A stretch of DNA of 33,709 nucleotides from SIG622 sp045596605 (GCA_045596605.1 JAZOCR010000047.1:1-33709); one strand, 5' to 3'; counted from the first letter of the stretch, positions 7,301-14,624 are shown. The notes: generated by a model not told the origin, from the letters alone. Program-made: numbers and translations.

Positions 7301-9304
7301 TACTGCACGACGCAGATTCGACGGGCAGTCAAAGGGAAGGGTGGACTCAATGCGACCTGTTATTTTCTGTCCGTCTGTTTCAGATTCATATTTTCCGCTT
7401 TCAATGTATTTTTCAAATTTTCTTCCGTCCGCCTGCTCGAGGCATTCACGCATAAACGTATAAGAAAGGTCAAAGCAGGACAGAAGTATATCAGAATGCA
7501 GTCTTATTTTTCCGTCACATTTACTTACAAGCTCTCTGAAAATTTCTATGCAGTCGTTGTCGCAAGCGTCGCCTTTATAAATAAGTGTGTCGTCATTACA
7601 GGAGCAGTTTTCAAAGAGGTAGTTATAGAGGCTGCGATTGAATACGGCTTTTTCCGTTTTGTAGGTAAGCTTCAACAAGCCGTCGCACTGTGCAAGTCTG
7701 CAGGGAACGTACATGCAGGGAACGAAAAGGGTTTCGTCCTTTACTGTAAGCTCTACAATTCCCAATACCGCATATACACCCATGCTGCCGCCTTTTATTT
7801 CGGAAAGCTTTACTTCTTCCAGAATTCTTGCTGCATCCTGCGCAAACTCGTCACGGGTTCTTTCAAAGGAAGGCTTCTCACATTTTAACATGTATCCGGT
7901 GGGGTATGCGTGAAGTATACCTTTTTTTTCGTTGTCATTCAATTTTCGGCGAAGCGACTCAAGCCTTGAAAGGTACTGTGCCTGCTCAGAGTTGTTGCGT
8001 GCTTTTTCTGCAGGGTAGTTGCCGTCAAAGCTTGTAATAAGCGAAATTGTGTCCGGCTCAAGGGTGAAAATTTCATCGTCAAGAGCAGTTAAAGTATAGG
8101 TAGCACCGTCTGTCAGTGCGTCTTTGGACACGGCAAGTCCAAGAGATGGAGTGGAATAAGGGGAATAGCCGTGTAATATGTTGTCAAGCTCGCAGGTTTC
8201 GATTTTTTTGATGGAAACGGATATGCTTTCAAAGCTTCCGTATGCATTTCCCGTACCTGTGCCGGAATATGGGCGAAGAGAACCAATGCCGCACGCTCTT
8301 GCATAAAACACGTCTGCAGAAAAGGCAAGTGATGAGCTTGTTTTGAAAACCAGCGCCGTTGTTTCGGAAACGTTTCTTAAAAAGTCGGTATCCTCAGTGC
8401 CGAGAAGTCCAAATACGTCAAATACCAATATCTCCTTTGCGAGTATTTTTTCACGAAGCTCGGATATACTTTCACTGATAACATTCTTTTCACTTCTCGG
8501 CTTTAGTTCTATGCCGATAAGCACACGAACCGAGCCGGCACCCTTGCGAAGGAAAATTATACTTGGGTGAAGTCCGCATCTTTCCGCACAGGAGCAATAT
8601 ATAAGCGCAGCTTCAGTAAGACTTACGCTTTTTATATTAGAAGCTAAAATGTCATCCGGGTTGCGCAAGGTACACTCAGCGTCGTAAGCCTCACGCATGG
8701 TTGCAAGATAAGTAAGCTTTTCCTCAAGAATTACCGAGAAGATTGCCTCTGAGAGAGGAAGCTGCACCGGAGCATTTTTATAGCGAGCAGATGCGATTTC
8801 CTTTGAAAGAGCTATAGCTGTCCTTGAAGCTCTGAGTGCAAAGTCACAGCCCGGAAGCACGTATGAGCACAAAAGCTCAGGTGTCGCTTCAAAGGATTGC
8901 TGACCGAGAGGGAAAAATCTGACGCTTGCAAAATCTGAAGCAGTATGTCCGGAAAAGCTTGCGCTGACCTGAATTTTTACGCTTACTTTTGCTGTAATGC
9001 TGTTTATAAAATCAGACTCAGGAAGTATGCGGTAGTGCTCAAGATTTAAAGGGAAGACAGGAGAATTGTCGCAAACGTAATCTGTAGCTGAAAAATCCGG
9101 AATACTCACCGTGAAATCTATGACCTTTACATCACCCATGGTGCCGGTTATGGACAGTATCAGCTCGTCGGATACGTTTTGGGGAACGTTTCTGAGAAGC
9201 ATGCTCTTGAGCATAGGTATACCGCAGAAAAAGTGTGATGCAGTATAAACCTTGGGAAGATTTGCGCTTATTCCAAATACTGTTTCGGTAAAATTCTGAT
9301 TCAT
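4340..9304 (-). CDS. degenerate SF1 helicase/nuclease-like giant protein (DUF4011-type architecture, probable pseudoenzyme)
   Basis: The 1654 residues follow the order of the large DUF4011 SF1 helicases. An N-terminal beta domain comes first, then a transglutaminase-like stretch (about 222-255) without the expected Cys and His. MGVYAVLGIVELTV and VPCMYVPCRL (about 505-535) match the conserved LxLALGxLEW/LLLVPVxL region. The P-loop is GPAGTGKKK (680-688), with Lys where Ser/Thr binds Mg. The motif II position reads LILFDSEQ (about 1310-1317) instead of DEAS. The GDPxQ position reads ISTPFE. The motif V region (about 1465-1485) lacks the QGxE core, and the motif VI region (VLGKLLCAKKSLIVVSSLEPEEI, about 1515-1540) lacks the ITRAR arginine. 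A C-terminal Vsr-like region has lost its acidic residues. The frame is unbroken, so it is probably kept for binding or scaffolding. The family assignment rests on pattern memory, without a search. GAAAGGA precedes the ATG. Confidence 0.75.
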   Translation of the reverse strand: MNQNFTETVFGISANLPKVYTASHFFCGIPMLKSMLLRNVPQNVSDELILSITGTMGDVKVIDFTVSIPDFSATDYVCDNSPVFPLNLEHYRILPESDFINSITAKVSVKIQVSASFSGHTASDFASVRFFPLGQQSFEATPELLCSYVLPGCDFALRASRTAIALSKEIASARYKNAPVQLPLSEAIFSVILEEKLTYLATMREAYDAECTLRNPDDILASNIKSVSLTEAALIYCSCAERCGLHPSIIFLRKGAGSVRVLIGIELKPRSEKNVISESISELREKILAKEILVFDVFGLLGTEDTDFLRNVSETTALVFKTSSSLAFSADVFYARACGIGSLRPYSGTGTGNAYGSFESISVSIKKIETCELDNILHGYSPYSTPSLGLAVSKDALTDGATYTLTALDDEIFTLEPDTISLITSFDGNYPAEKARNNSEQAQYLSRLESLRRKLNDNEKKGILHAYPTGYMLKCEKPSFERTRDEFAQDAARILEEVKLSEIKGGSMGVYAVLGIVELTVKDETLFVPCMYVPCRLAQCDGLLKLTYKTEKAVFNRSLYNYLFENCSCNDDTLIYKGDACDNDCIEIFRELVSKCDGKIRLHSDILLSCFDLSYTFMRECLEQADGRKFEKYIESGKYESETDGQKITGRIESTLPFDCPSNLRRAVKCAEKDSVIISGPAGTGKKKAVANIISRAALRSDGVLVCSRYSDSLYSLYDTMEEASLGELCLIAGDSEETKNRIIKDLEKKEMEPDIPAAMVRGDISSLENELAIYENEMYCEYDFGYSLYDCVNEYCKYDLESSESPIEVASEIGNLSKEGARELFEISDKLFENALKVSVVLGGASISSCGLGHIRATSEIRKAHALVLEQASHQLDAFWEKSSFARTTLGISDKTITDLRALVALGEFFELIIKSGIDYIPDGLLSTGTYRKADIIEKACEILREISEIDSRLVDSSIRIPPSFCTVLYRKWCDAENNPFVKNSISHELKKYLPEKTKLSSKEIGELLELLCRKEALEIELAEISEEASAALGLAWRERNTDIEKARRICSFALSADNCIKRIFRNGNDHLSDMQGGLSQLISSLIEDKSENANFVLALSALKKLMGESAKSGLLYEISETLSVDLYDIKFQNGILGKNGICSLFDTWRKNTQAICLIPEYNVAKKSAISKGLSKFVSALEDGLSEKSGMLLKKSLFAAFARHIISGKDCFSKADITEKYAEYRELYFAEKKLAAYNLLSLHRKKFSDYVSSPEGKSELYALRESLADKSVTTHELISRHSMILKEMYSALLMQSTDAYRLKNYPQTLILFDSEQTTAAQALPLCANFDKCIFISTPFENGANILSALPLGIPQIKLTDVLCEKNGHIAAFISDIFYGGSRTCIRETDSQSVRFVKCTAGLYDKNSCTNKIEAVMACETALLYAKEYGFEKVGIIAFTPNQVVEINQSLKLLSNKYSDSRINEIPARYIGSIGDFSKDFIVLCVTFGKNIYSITRSFGILDDTGLLLSGGPSVLGKLLCAKKSLIVVSSLEPEEIPQDGGLSGAMTTRKMLGFAKYCAAYNVSSTKTSISEKLEKDYLQEADSHFIRHYDGVTTIGNMALIYENGYIKDAYDRIILPEKEFASHGYTTRYVSIKEILNTGNPAVPNEISSEK

Positions 9305-9408
9305 TTTTCGTTCCTTTCGGTATGAAAATCTATTTTGTCCGTGATTTAATGGATATGTGATGCCTTTATGTTCAGGAAACTTTGGTATGAGGAAATTTAT
9401 TTCCCCTT

Positions 9409-9436
9409 ATGATACAGTGCTTCTCAATTGTGTCAA
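9409..9436 (-). promoter_or_regulatory. sigma-A promoter of pseudo-helicase-mreB unit
   Basis: On the minus strand the -35 is TTGACA (9431-9436) and the -10 is TATCAT (9409-9414), with a 16-nt spacer. This gives a 5' leader of about 100 nt before the ATG at 9304. Confidence 0.6.
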
Positions 9437-9465
9437 TATAGTGCAAATTGTAGTCAAAATACTTA

Positions 9466-9494
9466 TTGAAAACGGTCAATATTATTGCTATAAT
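9466..9494 (+). promoter_or_regulatory. sigma-A promoter upstream of the 9644 gene
   Basis: TTGAAA (9466-9471), 17-nt spacer, TATAAT (9489-9494). It would give a leader of about 140 nt. Confidence 0.6.
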
Positions 9495-9605
9495 AAATAT
9501 AACACAGATAAATATATTTCATTATATCATATAATTACTTTTTTTGCAAGCACAATATAAATTTTAAATAAAACGCAGTAAGTACTTTATTTTTTTATAA
9601 AGATG

Positions 9606-9614
9606 TGCTATAAT
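9606..9614 (+). promoter_or_regulatory. extended -10 promoter close to the 9644 gene
   Basis: TGCTATAAT forms an extended -10 with only a weak -35 (TTTATT at 9586). Transcription would start about 25 bases before the GTG start, after which the ribosome binding site GGAGG (9633-9637) follows. Confidence 0.5.
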
Positions 9615-9643
9615 ATGCTTGTAATAAAAAGTGGAGGTATGCT

Positions 9644-9988
9644 GTGTCTATAATTGAAAAGATAAAAAGGCGCCTTGCAAAAAACGACGAAACAAGCCCC
9701 GCCTTCAGACGGGTCTTTGCGGAGAAAATTAACAACCGCCACGTGCGCTATGTTACGGAGCGTTTTGAGGGGATTGAGGAAATTGTCGGCAGAGAGGGGC
9801 ATCTTAATATTTTGCCCAATGGCGAGGAGCTTGCAGTTACCTGCGGTATAGAAGAAATTTTCAGAGCAAAAATCGTCGACCTTTCAATGTGGGAGCTTAT
9901 GAGTAACGACGGCGTGGTGCTTGAGGGCTTTGACCTGGCAAATGGCAGACACCGTGAAATCACGGCATTTTATAAATATTATCGCTAA
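9644..9988 (+). CDS. conserved small protein of unknown function
   Basis: I do not recognise this 114-residue protein. It is soluble and charged, without signal peptide or membrane segment. A basic N-terminal helix (EKIKRRLAKN) precedes a mixed alpha/beta region, and it ends in GFDLANGRHREITAFYKYYR. The GTG start is fixed by GGAGG six bases upstream; the ATG at 9639 leads straight to a stop. Codon use matches the neighbours and two promoters precede it, so it is very probably a real gene. The next gene starts 51 bases on and may share the transcript. Confidence 0.7.
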   Translation: MSIIEKIKRRLAKNDETSPAFRRVFAEKINNRHVRYVTERFEGIEEIVGREGHLNILPNGEELAVTCGIEEIFRAKIVDLSMWELMSNDGVVLEGFDLANGRHREITAFYKYYR

Positions 9989-10039
9989 CGGCTATGGCGC
10001 ATTGTACTTTTTGTAAAATACTTTTTGGGGGAAAATAAA

Positions 10040-11014
10040 ATGAAACTTGGTCTTGTTACAGTTCCGCTTTACGATATGCCTGTGGAGGAAATGCTGAAAT
10101 ACGTCAGCGGTCTTGGTGTTGAAGCGGTTGAAATCGGCGTAGGCGGATACCCGGGAGAAAAACATTCAAATCCCGAAGAACTCCTTGCGGATAAAGCAAA
10201 GCTCAAAGCTTACAGGGAGCTTTTCCCGAAGTACGGAACTATAATTTCCGCACTTTCTGTTCACGGAAACGCAGTATCTCCCGATAAGGATTTCGCTGCA
10301 AAATGTGATTATGAATTTGACAGAGCTCTAAGGCTTGCAAATGAGCTTGAGCTTGATACAGTAATTACCTTCTCCGGTTGCCCCGGCGGCTCGCCTGAGG
10401 ATAAAATGCCTAACTGGGTGACCTGCCCCTGGCCCGATGAATTTTTGAAGGTTCTCGACTATCAGTGGAATGACGTTCTTATTCCTTACTGGCAGAAAAA
10501 AGCAGAGCTTGCAAAGCAGTATGGCGTAACAAAAATCGCCTTTGAAATGCATCCCGGCTTCTGCGTTTATAACACAGAAACGCTTCTGAGACTTAGAAAT
10601 GCGGTAGGTGACTGCATAGGTGCAAACTTTGACCCCTCACACCTTATCTGGCAGGGAATAGATCCGGCAAAAGCAATAAAGGAAATCGGAAAAGCAGGTG
10701 CTATGTTCCACTTCCACGCAAAGGATACAAAGATTGATAAGTATAATACAGCAGTTAACGGCGTTCTTGATACAAAGCATTACGGCGACGAAATGAATCG
10801 TTCATGGGTATTCAGAAGTCTTGGTTACGGCACAAGCCTTGAAGCGTGGAAAGAAATGGTTTCCGCACTCCAGCTTATCGGTTATAACCACGTAATGAGC
10901 ATTGAGCATGAGGATAGCTATATGACAAGCAAGGAAGGCCTTGAAAAAGCAATTCAGTTCCTTCGCAGTGTTATAATTTCCGAGCCTAAGCCTGACGGTA
11001 TGTTCTGGGCATAA
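10040..11014 (+). CDS. sugar-phosphate isomerase/epimerase-like TIM-barrel protein
   Basis: This belongs to the xylose-isomerase-like/AP-endonuclease-2 superfamily of metal-dependent TIM-barrel enzymes; the substrate cannot be read from sequence. Expected metal ligands are visible: Glu in FEMHPG (about residue 170), Asp-His in NFDPSHLIWQG (about 200), His in MFHFHAKDTK (about 230) and Glu in SIEHED (near 290). The length is 324 residues. I start at the ATG at 10040 because the GGGGG ribosome binding site (10027-10031) lies inside the longer TTG-initiated frame. Close relatives occur in sugar or inositol catabolism clusters, but no such partner is here. A strong terminator follows. Confidence 0.85.
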   Translation: MKLGLVTVPLYDMPVEEMLKYVSGLGVEAVEIGVGGYPGEKHSNPEELLADKAKLKAYRELFPKYGTIISALSVHGNAVSPDKDFAAKCDYEFDRALRLANELELDTVITFSGCPGGSPEDKMPNWVTCPWPDEFLKVLDYQWNDVLIPYWQKKAELAKQYGVTKIAFEMHPGFCVYNTETLLRLRNAVGDCIGANFDPSHLIWQGIDPAKAIKEIGKAGAMFHFHAKDTKIDKYNTAVNGVLDTKHYGDEMNRSWVFRSLGYGTSLEAWKEMVSALQLIGYNHVMSIEHEDSYMTSKEGLEKAIQFLRSVIISEPKPDGMFWA

Positions 11015-11039
11015 ATTTATTTAAAAATAAAAAAATACA

Positions 11040-11065
11040 GCGGATACCGTTTTTTCGGTATCCGC
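11040..11065. terminator. convergent bidirectional terminator
   Basis: A perfect 10-bp stem GCGGATACCG/CGGTATCCGC with a T6 loop. T-rich tracts on both sides suit it to end both the isomerase-like gene and the oppositely oriented histidine kinase gene. Confidence 0.9.
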
Positions 11066-11079
11066 TTTTGTGTTATGCA

Positions 11080-12558
11080 TTATAGTGGAAGCTCAAACCA
11101 GAAAGTGCTTCCCTTTCCCTGTGTGCTGTCAACACCGTAAGCTGCACCGTGAGCTTCAAGTATGGTTTTTACAATAGAAAGACCGAGACCTGTGCCCATT
11201 TCGGCACGCTTGTGGGTTTTGTCAACTCTGTAGTATCTGTCCCATATATACGGCAGATCCTCTTTAGGGATTCCCTCTCCGCTGTCGCATATCTCAATTC
11301 TTATTTTATCTCCGACTTTTCTTTGTGATACTCTTACGGTTTTATCTTCGCCGGTGTAGTTTATGGCGTTGATTATAAGATTGTATATTACCTGAGATAT
11401 CCTGTTTTCGTCAGCAAATATTTTTATCTCACCGTCATTTTCAAATATGATTTTATATCCGTCGTTTTCTTTAAGCTTATCAAAGCGTGCAATTATATTT
11501 CTTATACTTGCAGTAAGATTGTACTCGGATTTTTCGGTGCTGCTTGTGCCGGACTGAAGCCTTGAAATATCAAGAAGGTCTGTGACAAGCGAGGAAAGAC
11601 GCACAGCTTCGTCAATAACCACCTGGATATTTTCCGGTGTATTCTCTCCGGGAATATCACGCATAACCTCGCTGTAGCCTATAATCATTGTAAGAGGAGT
11701 GCGAAGATCGTGAGATACGTTTGCAATAAGCTCACGGCGAAGTTCGTCTGCCTTTGAAAGCTCGATTGCCGCATAGTTCATAGTTTCATTAAGCTGTTCA
11801 ATTTCCGCATATCCGCTACTGTCAAAGCGTGTGGTGAAATCACCTTTTGCAAGACGCTTGGCATTTTTGTTCATCTTTATAATCGGATTTGAAATTCTTC
11901 TTGCAAGCAGAAAAGCAAGTATTAAAGCAATAAAAACCGTAAACACGGAAATGTAAAGAAGCATCACCACAAGAGTACGCACAGTTGCATTTACCGGTGT
12001 AATTACCGAGTCAACTATTATATAACACTGTGAGCCGTCAGGTAGATTTGCAACCCTCGTTGAAATAAGATTCAAAAGAACATTAGAGTCAGTAAATATG
12101 GGGGCATCGCCTCTTGTGAATTCTTCATATAAATCCTTTTTTTCAGAATCACGAATGCTTTCCTTAAAGCGTTGCTGATATACCTGAACGTATGTGCCAC
12201 CGCTTTTATGCGCTCTATTACAAAGTATATACAGCTCCGCAGGGCTTATACGGCTTATTATATTGGTTGGTGTAACGGCAAAGGAGAACTTTGTTTCATA
12301 GTTTGAATTAACTATCTTAACGCTGACATCATAGTCCCTTGCAAGCTCCTCTATAGCATCGTGGTAGTCCTCATTTTCCATTGTGTGCGCCATTTCGTTT
12401 ACGCATTTCTTAAGTGAATCGGTCTTTATCTGACGGTAAATACTGTCAAGAAGAAGGGTTTGACAAACCCACAGTATTCCGAGAAGTATAGCGGTAAAAA
12501 TCGCAAAATAGCCGAACAAACGCCACTTAAGGCTGACACGTGAGAAGAATCCTTTCAT
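11080..12558 (-). CDS. membrane sensor histidine kinase (HAMP, PhoR/VanS type)
   Basis: The sensor senses an unknown signal and phosphorylates the response regulator encoded just upstream. It has one membrane segment (about residues 14-36), an extracytoplasmic domain of about 155 residues, a second membrane segment (about 195-219), HAMP (about 220-270), HisKA with the phospho-acceptor in NVSHDLRTPLTMIIGYSE (His283), and an ATPase domain with the N box (INAINYTGE), G1 DSGEGIPKEDL and G2 GTGLGLSIVK. The ATG at 12558 comes one base after the regulator's stop, so translation is coupled. A longer frame starting 30 bases upstream is less likely because it adds a hydrophilic extension overlapping the regulator. 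The length is 492 residues. Confidence 0.93.
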   Translation of the reverse strand: MKGFFSRVSLKWRLFGYFAIFTAILLGILWVCQTLLLDSIYRQIKTDSLKKCVNEMAHTMENEDYHDAIEELARDYDVSVKIVNSNYETKFSFAVTPTNIISRISPAELYILCNRAHKSGGTYVQVYQQRFKESIRDSEKKDLYEEFTRGDAPIFTDSNVLLNLISTRVANLPDGSQCYIIVDSVITPVNATVRTLVVMLLYISVFTVFIALILAFLLARRISNPIIKMNKNAKRLAKGDFTTRFDSSGYAEIEQLNETMNYAAIELSKADELRRELIANVSHDLRTPLTMIIGYSEVMRDIPGENTPENIQVVIDEAVRLSSLVTDLLDISRLQSGTSSTEKSEYNLTASIRNIIARFDKLKENDGYKIIFENDGEIKIFADENRISQVIYNLIINAINYTGEDKTVRVSQRKVGDKIRIEICDSGEGIPKEDLPYIWDRYYRVDKTHKRAEMGTGLGLSIVKTILEAHGAAYGVDSTQGKGSTFWFELPL

Positions 12559-12559
12559 A

Positions 12560-13225
12560 TCAGTTTTCTTCAAACCTGTATCCCACACCTCGGAGAGTTA
12601 CGATATAGGTGCTATACTGCCCGAGATTTTTGCGAAGCAGCTTAATGTGGGTATCAAGAGTTCTGTCGTCACCGAAAAAGTCATAGCCCCATACGTTGCT
12701 TATAAGCTTTTCACGGGTAAGAGCAATACCTCGGTTCTTGGCAAAGTAGAAAAGAAGGTCATATTCCTTGGGAGTAAGGTCGATTTTCTGTCCGTCAACG
12801 TAAACTATTCTTGCGGAAAAGTCAATCTTAATACCGCCTATTTCAAGAATTTCAACATTGGGAGCACTGGTGCGCTTGAGCACCGCACCTACTCTCAGCA
12901 TAAGCTCTCTCGGGGAAAAGGGCTTAACTACGTAATCGTCAACCCCAACCTCAAAGCCGTGAATTTTGTCGTATTCTTCTCCACGTGCCGAAAGCATAAT
13001 AACCGGTGTGTTGGACTTTTTGCGAATCTCACGGCATACTGAAAAGCCGTCAAGATCAGGCATCATAATATCAAGAATTATAATGTCGTAGTCCTTTTCA
13101 CGGCACTTTGATACCGCTTCAAGGCCGCCTGAGGCTTCTTCAACCTCGTAACCGTCAAAGGCGGCGTATTTTTTTATAAGCTCTCTTATCTTATCTTCGT
13201 CGTCAACTATAAGTATTTTGCTCAA
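12560..13225 (-). CDS. OmpR/PhoB-family response regulator
   Basis: This is a two-component transcription factor. The receiver domain has the acidic pocket Asp8-Asp9-Glu10, the phosphorylation site Asp52 in ILDIMMPDLDG, Ser in IMLSAR and Lys in VVKPFSPREL. The C-terminal winged helix contains LTPKEYDLLFYFAKN, SNVWGYDF and RTLDTHIKLLRKN, and ends in RGVGYRFEEN. It has 221 residues, as usual. Translation starts at TTG, eight bases after AAAGGAG, with no ATG alternative in frame nearby. The targets are unknown; queT lies just upstream in the same orientation but is separated by a terminator. Confidence 0.95.
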   Translation of the reverse strand: MSKILIVDDEDKIRELIKKYAAFDGYEVEEASGGLEAVSKCREKDYDIIILDIMMPDLDGFSVCREIRKKSNTPVIMLSARGEEYDKIHGFEVGVDDYVVKPFSPRELMLRVGAVLKRTSAPNVEILEIGGIKIDFSARIVYVDGQKIDLTPKEYDLLFYFAKNRGIALTREKLISNVWGYDFFGDDRTLDTHIKLLRKNLGQYSTYIVTLRGVGYRFEEN

Positions 13226-13325
13226 AGTTATTTCTCCTTTCCGATGTCTTTATATTTACCTGATTATATATTAAACCGATATTGTGAAATTGGTGTGACA
13301 ACTGCTTGAATTATTAAAACAAAAA

Positions 13326-13345
13326 CCGTCGGAATTTACCGACGG
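13326..13345 (-). terminator. queT terminator
   Basis: On the minus strand CCGTCGG pairs with CCGACGG around a 6-nt loop and is followed by TTTTTGTTTT. Confidence 0.88.
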
Positions 13346-13353
13346 CAAAGGTT

Positions 13354-13833
13354 TTATTTGAAAATATCTTTTCTTTTCTCAAGAGCAAGCATAAGCGGAA
13401 TTCCAAGCAGCGCACAGGAAATGAACTCACCTGCGAAAACTGTCACGAAGAAAAATCCGAGCGTTCCCTCGAAGCCGTATGCAAGCTTTAACACGAAAGG
13501 AATAATAATCGTATTTGAGAGAATGGGGGTGAGGGGTGAAAGATACTTATTTACCCTTGAAAGATAGTATGTACCGACAGCGCCGATGAGCGTTGCAAGG
13601 CTTCCGAATACTACGTCCCATAAAATACCGCCCGCAAGAAGATTGGAAATAATACAGCCAACAGTAAGTCCCGGTATTGCCGCAGGGGTAAACAGGGGAA
13701 GTACACACATTGCCTCGGAAAATCTTACCTGAATAACTCCGCTTGAAAGACCGAGGAGAGTAGAGATTTCCGTGAGGACTACGTAAAGCGCCGCAATAAG
13801 CGCAGCTTGGGTGAGGAATTTTGTGCTTTTCAT
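13354..13833 (-). CDS. queT: QueT-family queuosine-precursor transporter (ECF S component-like)
   Basis: This integral membrane substrate-binding subunit is thought to import queuosine precursors such as preQ1 with a shared ECF energising module. The 159 residues have about five hydrophobic segments. The N-terminal TKFLTQAALIAALYVVLTEI and the VIQVRFSEAMCVLPLFTPAAIPGLTVGC stretch around residues 38-65 are characteristic (RFSEA and the Pro/Gly-rich turn). The true start is the ATG at 13833, seven bases after AAAGGAG. The frame can be read 87 bases further upstream, but that part is the structured leader. No ECF A or T gene is in the window, so a shared module elsewhere is expected. Confidence 0.88.
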   Translation of the reverse strand: MKSTKFLTQAALIAALYVVLTEISTLLGLSSGVIQVRFSEAMCVLPLFTPAAIPGLTVGCIISNLLAGGILWDVVFGSLATLIGAVGTYYLSRVNKYLSPLTPILSNTIIIPFVLKLAYGFEGTLGFFFVTVFAGEFISCALLGIPLMLALEKRKDIFK

Positions 13834-13902
13834 TTTTATTTCTCCTTTAGTTTTATTCTGACCGAAAAAGCACCGGTCTGTGAGGAAGGTTTCGAACTCA
13901 CG
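13834..13902 (-). promoter_or_regulatory. candidate preQ1-type riboswitch in the queT leader
   Basis: Read on the minus strand, a -10-like TATAAT (13909-13914) would start RNA near 13902. Hairpin 1 follows at once: GTGAG (13897-13901) with CTCAC (13880-13884) and a 12-nt loop. Hairpin 2 is GACCG (13874-13878) with CGGTC (13860-13864). An A-rich tail AAAACTAAAGGAG ends in the ribosome binding site. CCTT in loop 1 can pair with AAGG of that site, forming an H-type pseudoknot with an inserted hairpin that would hide the ribosome binding site. This layout and the queT context fit preQ1 riboswitches. The base sequence does not let me assign class I, II or III. Confidence 0.5.
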
Positions 13903-14058
13903 TATGCAATTATAAACCAAATTTGTGTATTTTTATTGTTTATATTATAGTTTATCTTTAAAAAATGTAATGTGCATTTTTAGATATTGTAAAATTCAAT
14001 TTATGTTAAATCCCACAATTACCTTATGTGTTACCGCTGCAGTATTCATCTGATCCAT

Positions 14059-14190
14059 GCCTCCCTCCGGGAGGGAGGGGGACCACGAAGTGGTGGAAGG
14101 AGCCTGCGAAGCGTGAAATTTTGCTGAATTTTTCCATTTGCGCACTCTCCCTCAGTCTCCTACGGCGACAGCTCCCTCCCGGAGGGAGCC
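14059..14190. repeat. palindromic REP/MITE-like element
   Basis: GC-rich arms GCCTCCCTCCGGGAGGGAGG (14059-14078) and GCTCCCTCCCGGAGGGAGCC (14171-14190) form a terminal inverted repeat, and each arm is itself nearly palindromic. The interior includes a small hairpin (CCACGAAGTGG, 14083-14093). The octamer AGTATTCA flanks the element on both sides (14041-14048 and 14201-14208), which might be a remnant target duplication. The base composition stands out sharply from the AT-rich surroundings. No transposase is encoded. Confidence 0.7.
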
Positions 14191-14252
14191 TTATGCCCAG
14201 AGTATTCAACCGGGAAAACAAAGTCGAATTGGAATATTTTTTCAAAAAGGTA

Positions 14253-14281
14253 TAGACAAAAGGAAGAAAATGTGGTACAAT
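14253..14281 (+). promoter_or_regulatory. sigma-A promoter of the structured RNA
   Basis: TAGACA (14253-14258), 17-nt spacer, TACAAT (14276-14281). The predicted start (about 14287) falls exactly at the base of the long closing stem of the RNA. Confidence 0.65.
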
Positions 14282-14286
14282 ATAAA

Positions 14287-14503
14287 TGCGAAACAAATTG
14301 AATTAACAAAAGTTGGTACATTTTCCTTATTTTATATGGGAGTATTATGCCCTTTTCTGTATTTACCGCTTTATATTTTTGGTAAAAGCACAAATTCCAC
14401 TTGGTAAATGCAGGAGTTTTCCTCTTTTGTTAAGATTTGTTTCGCAGCAATCGGAGTTTGTGGCTTTTCGGTGCATCGACTTCGGTTGGTGCACTTTTTA
14501 TTT
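14287..14503 (+). ncRNA. structured small RNA, 6S-like (candidate)
   Basis: The ends of a 160-nt core pair perfectly. TGCGAAACAAAT (14287-14298) pairs with ATTTGTTTCGCA (14435-14446), and TTAACAAAAG (14303-14312) pairs with CTTTTGTTAA (14424-14433). Inside, TTTCTGTATTTACC pairs over 14 positions (with G-U pairs) with GGTAAATGCAGGAG (14403-14416), leaving an asymmetric central bubble with a possible small hairpin (GGG...CCC). A long rod with a central open bubble and independent promoter and terminator is the 6S RNA plan, which mimics an open promoter and binds RNA polymerase. No convincing ORF lies within. The identity as 6S is an inference; that it is a structured, independently transcribed RNA is better supported. 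Confidence 0.55.
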
Positions 14504-14505
14504 TT
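14471..14505 (+). terminator. terminator of the structured RNA
   Basis: GTGCATCGAC and GTTGGTGCAC pair over ten positions around a TTCG tetraloop, followed by TTTTTATTTTT. Confidence 0.9.
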
Positions 14506-14624
14506 CCGGAGAATATGAAAGTGCAACAAATTGTGTATCAAGAGGTGATTTTGCAGTAAAGTAAATTTTAATTATAACACATCGAAAAATGTAGCTCCTT
14601 GTTGTCGCCAAACATTAAATTAGA

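Larger units (their letters stand above)
9305..9643. other. AT-rich divergent intergenic region
   Basis: These 339 bases lie between the divergent 4340-9304 and 9644 genes. They hold one minus-strand and two plus-strand promoter candidates (listed separately). A 67-codon frame at 9357 lacks a ribosome binding site and has non-coding composition, so I see no protein gene here. Confidence 0.6.

Noticed and set aside
4340..9304. Active anti-phage defence helicase
   Set aside because: The catalytic motifs are altered at all positions I could align, and no partner defence gene is present.
9357..9560. Plus-strand 67-codon frame in the intergenic region
   Set aside because: AT-rich, no ribosome binding site, and it spans three promoter elements.
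14313..14564. Plus-strand frame crossing the structured RNA
   Set aside because: It runs through the RNA terminator and has no ribosome binding site; the pairing pattern explains the region better.
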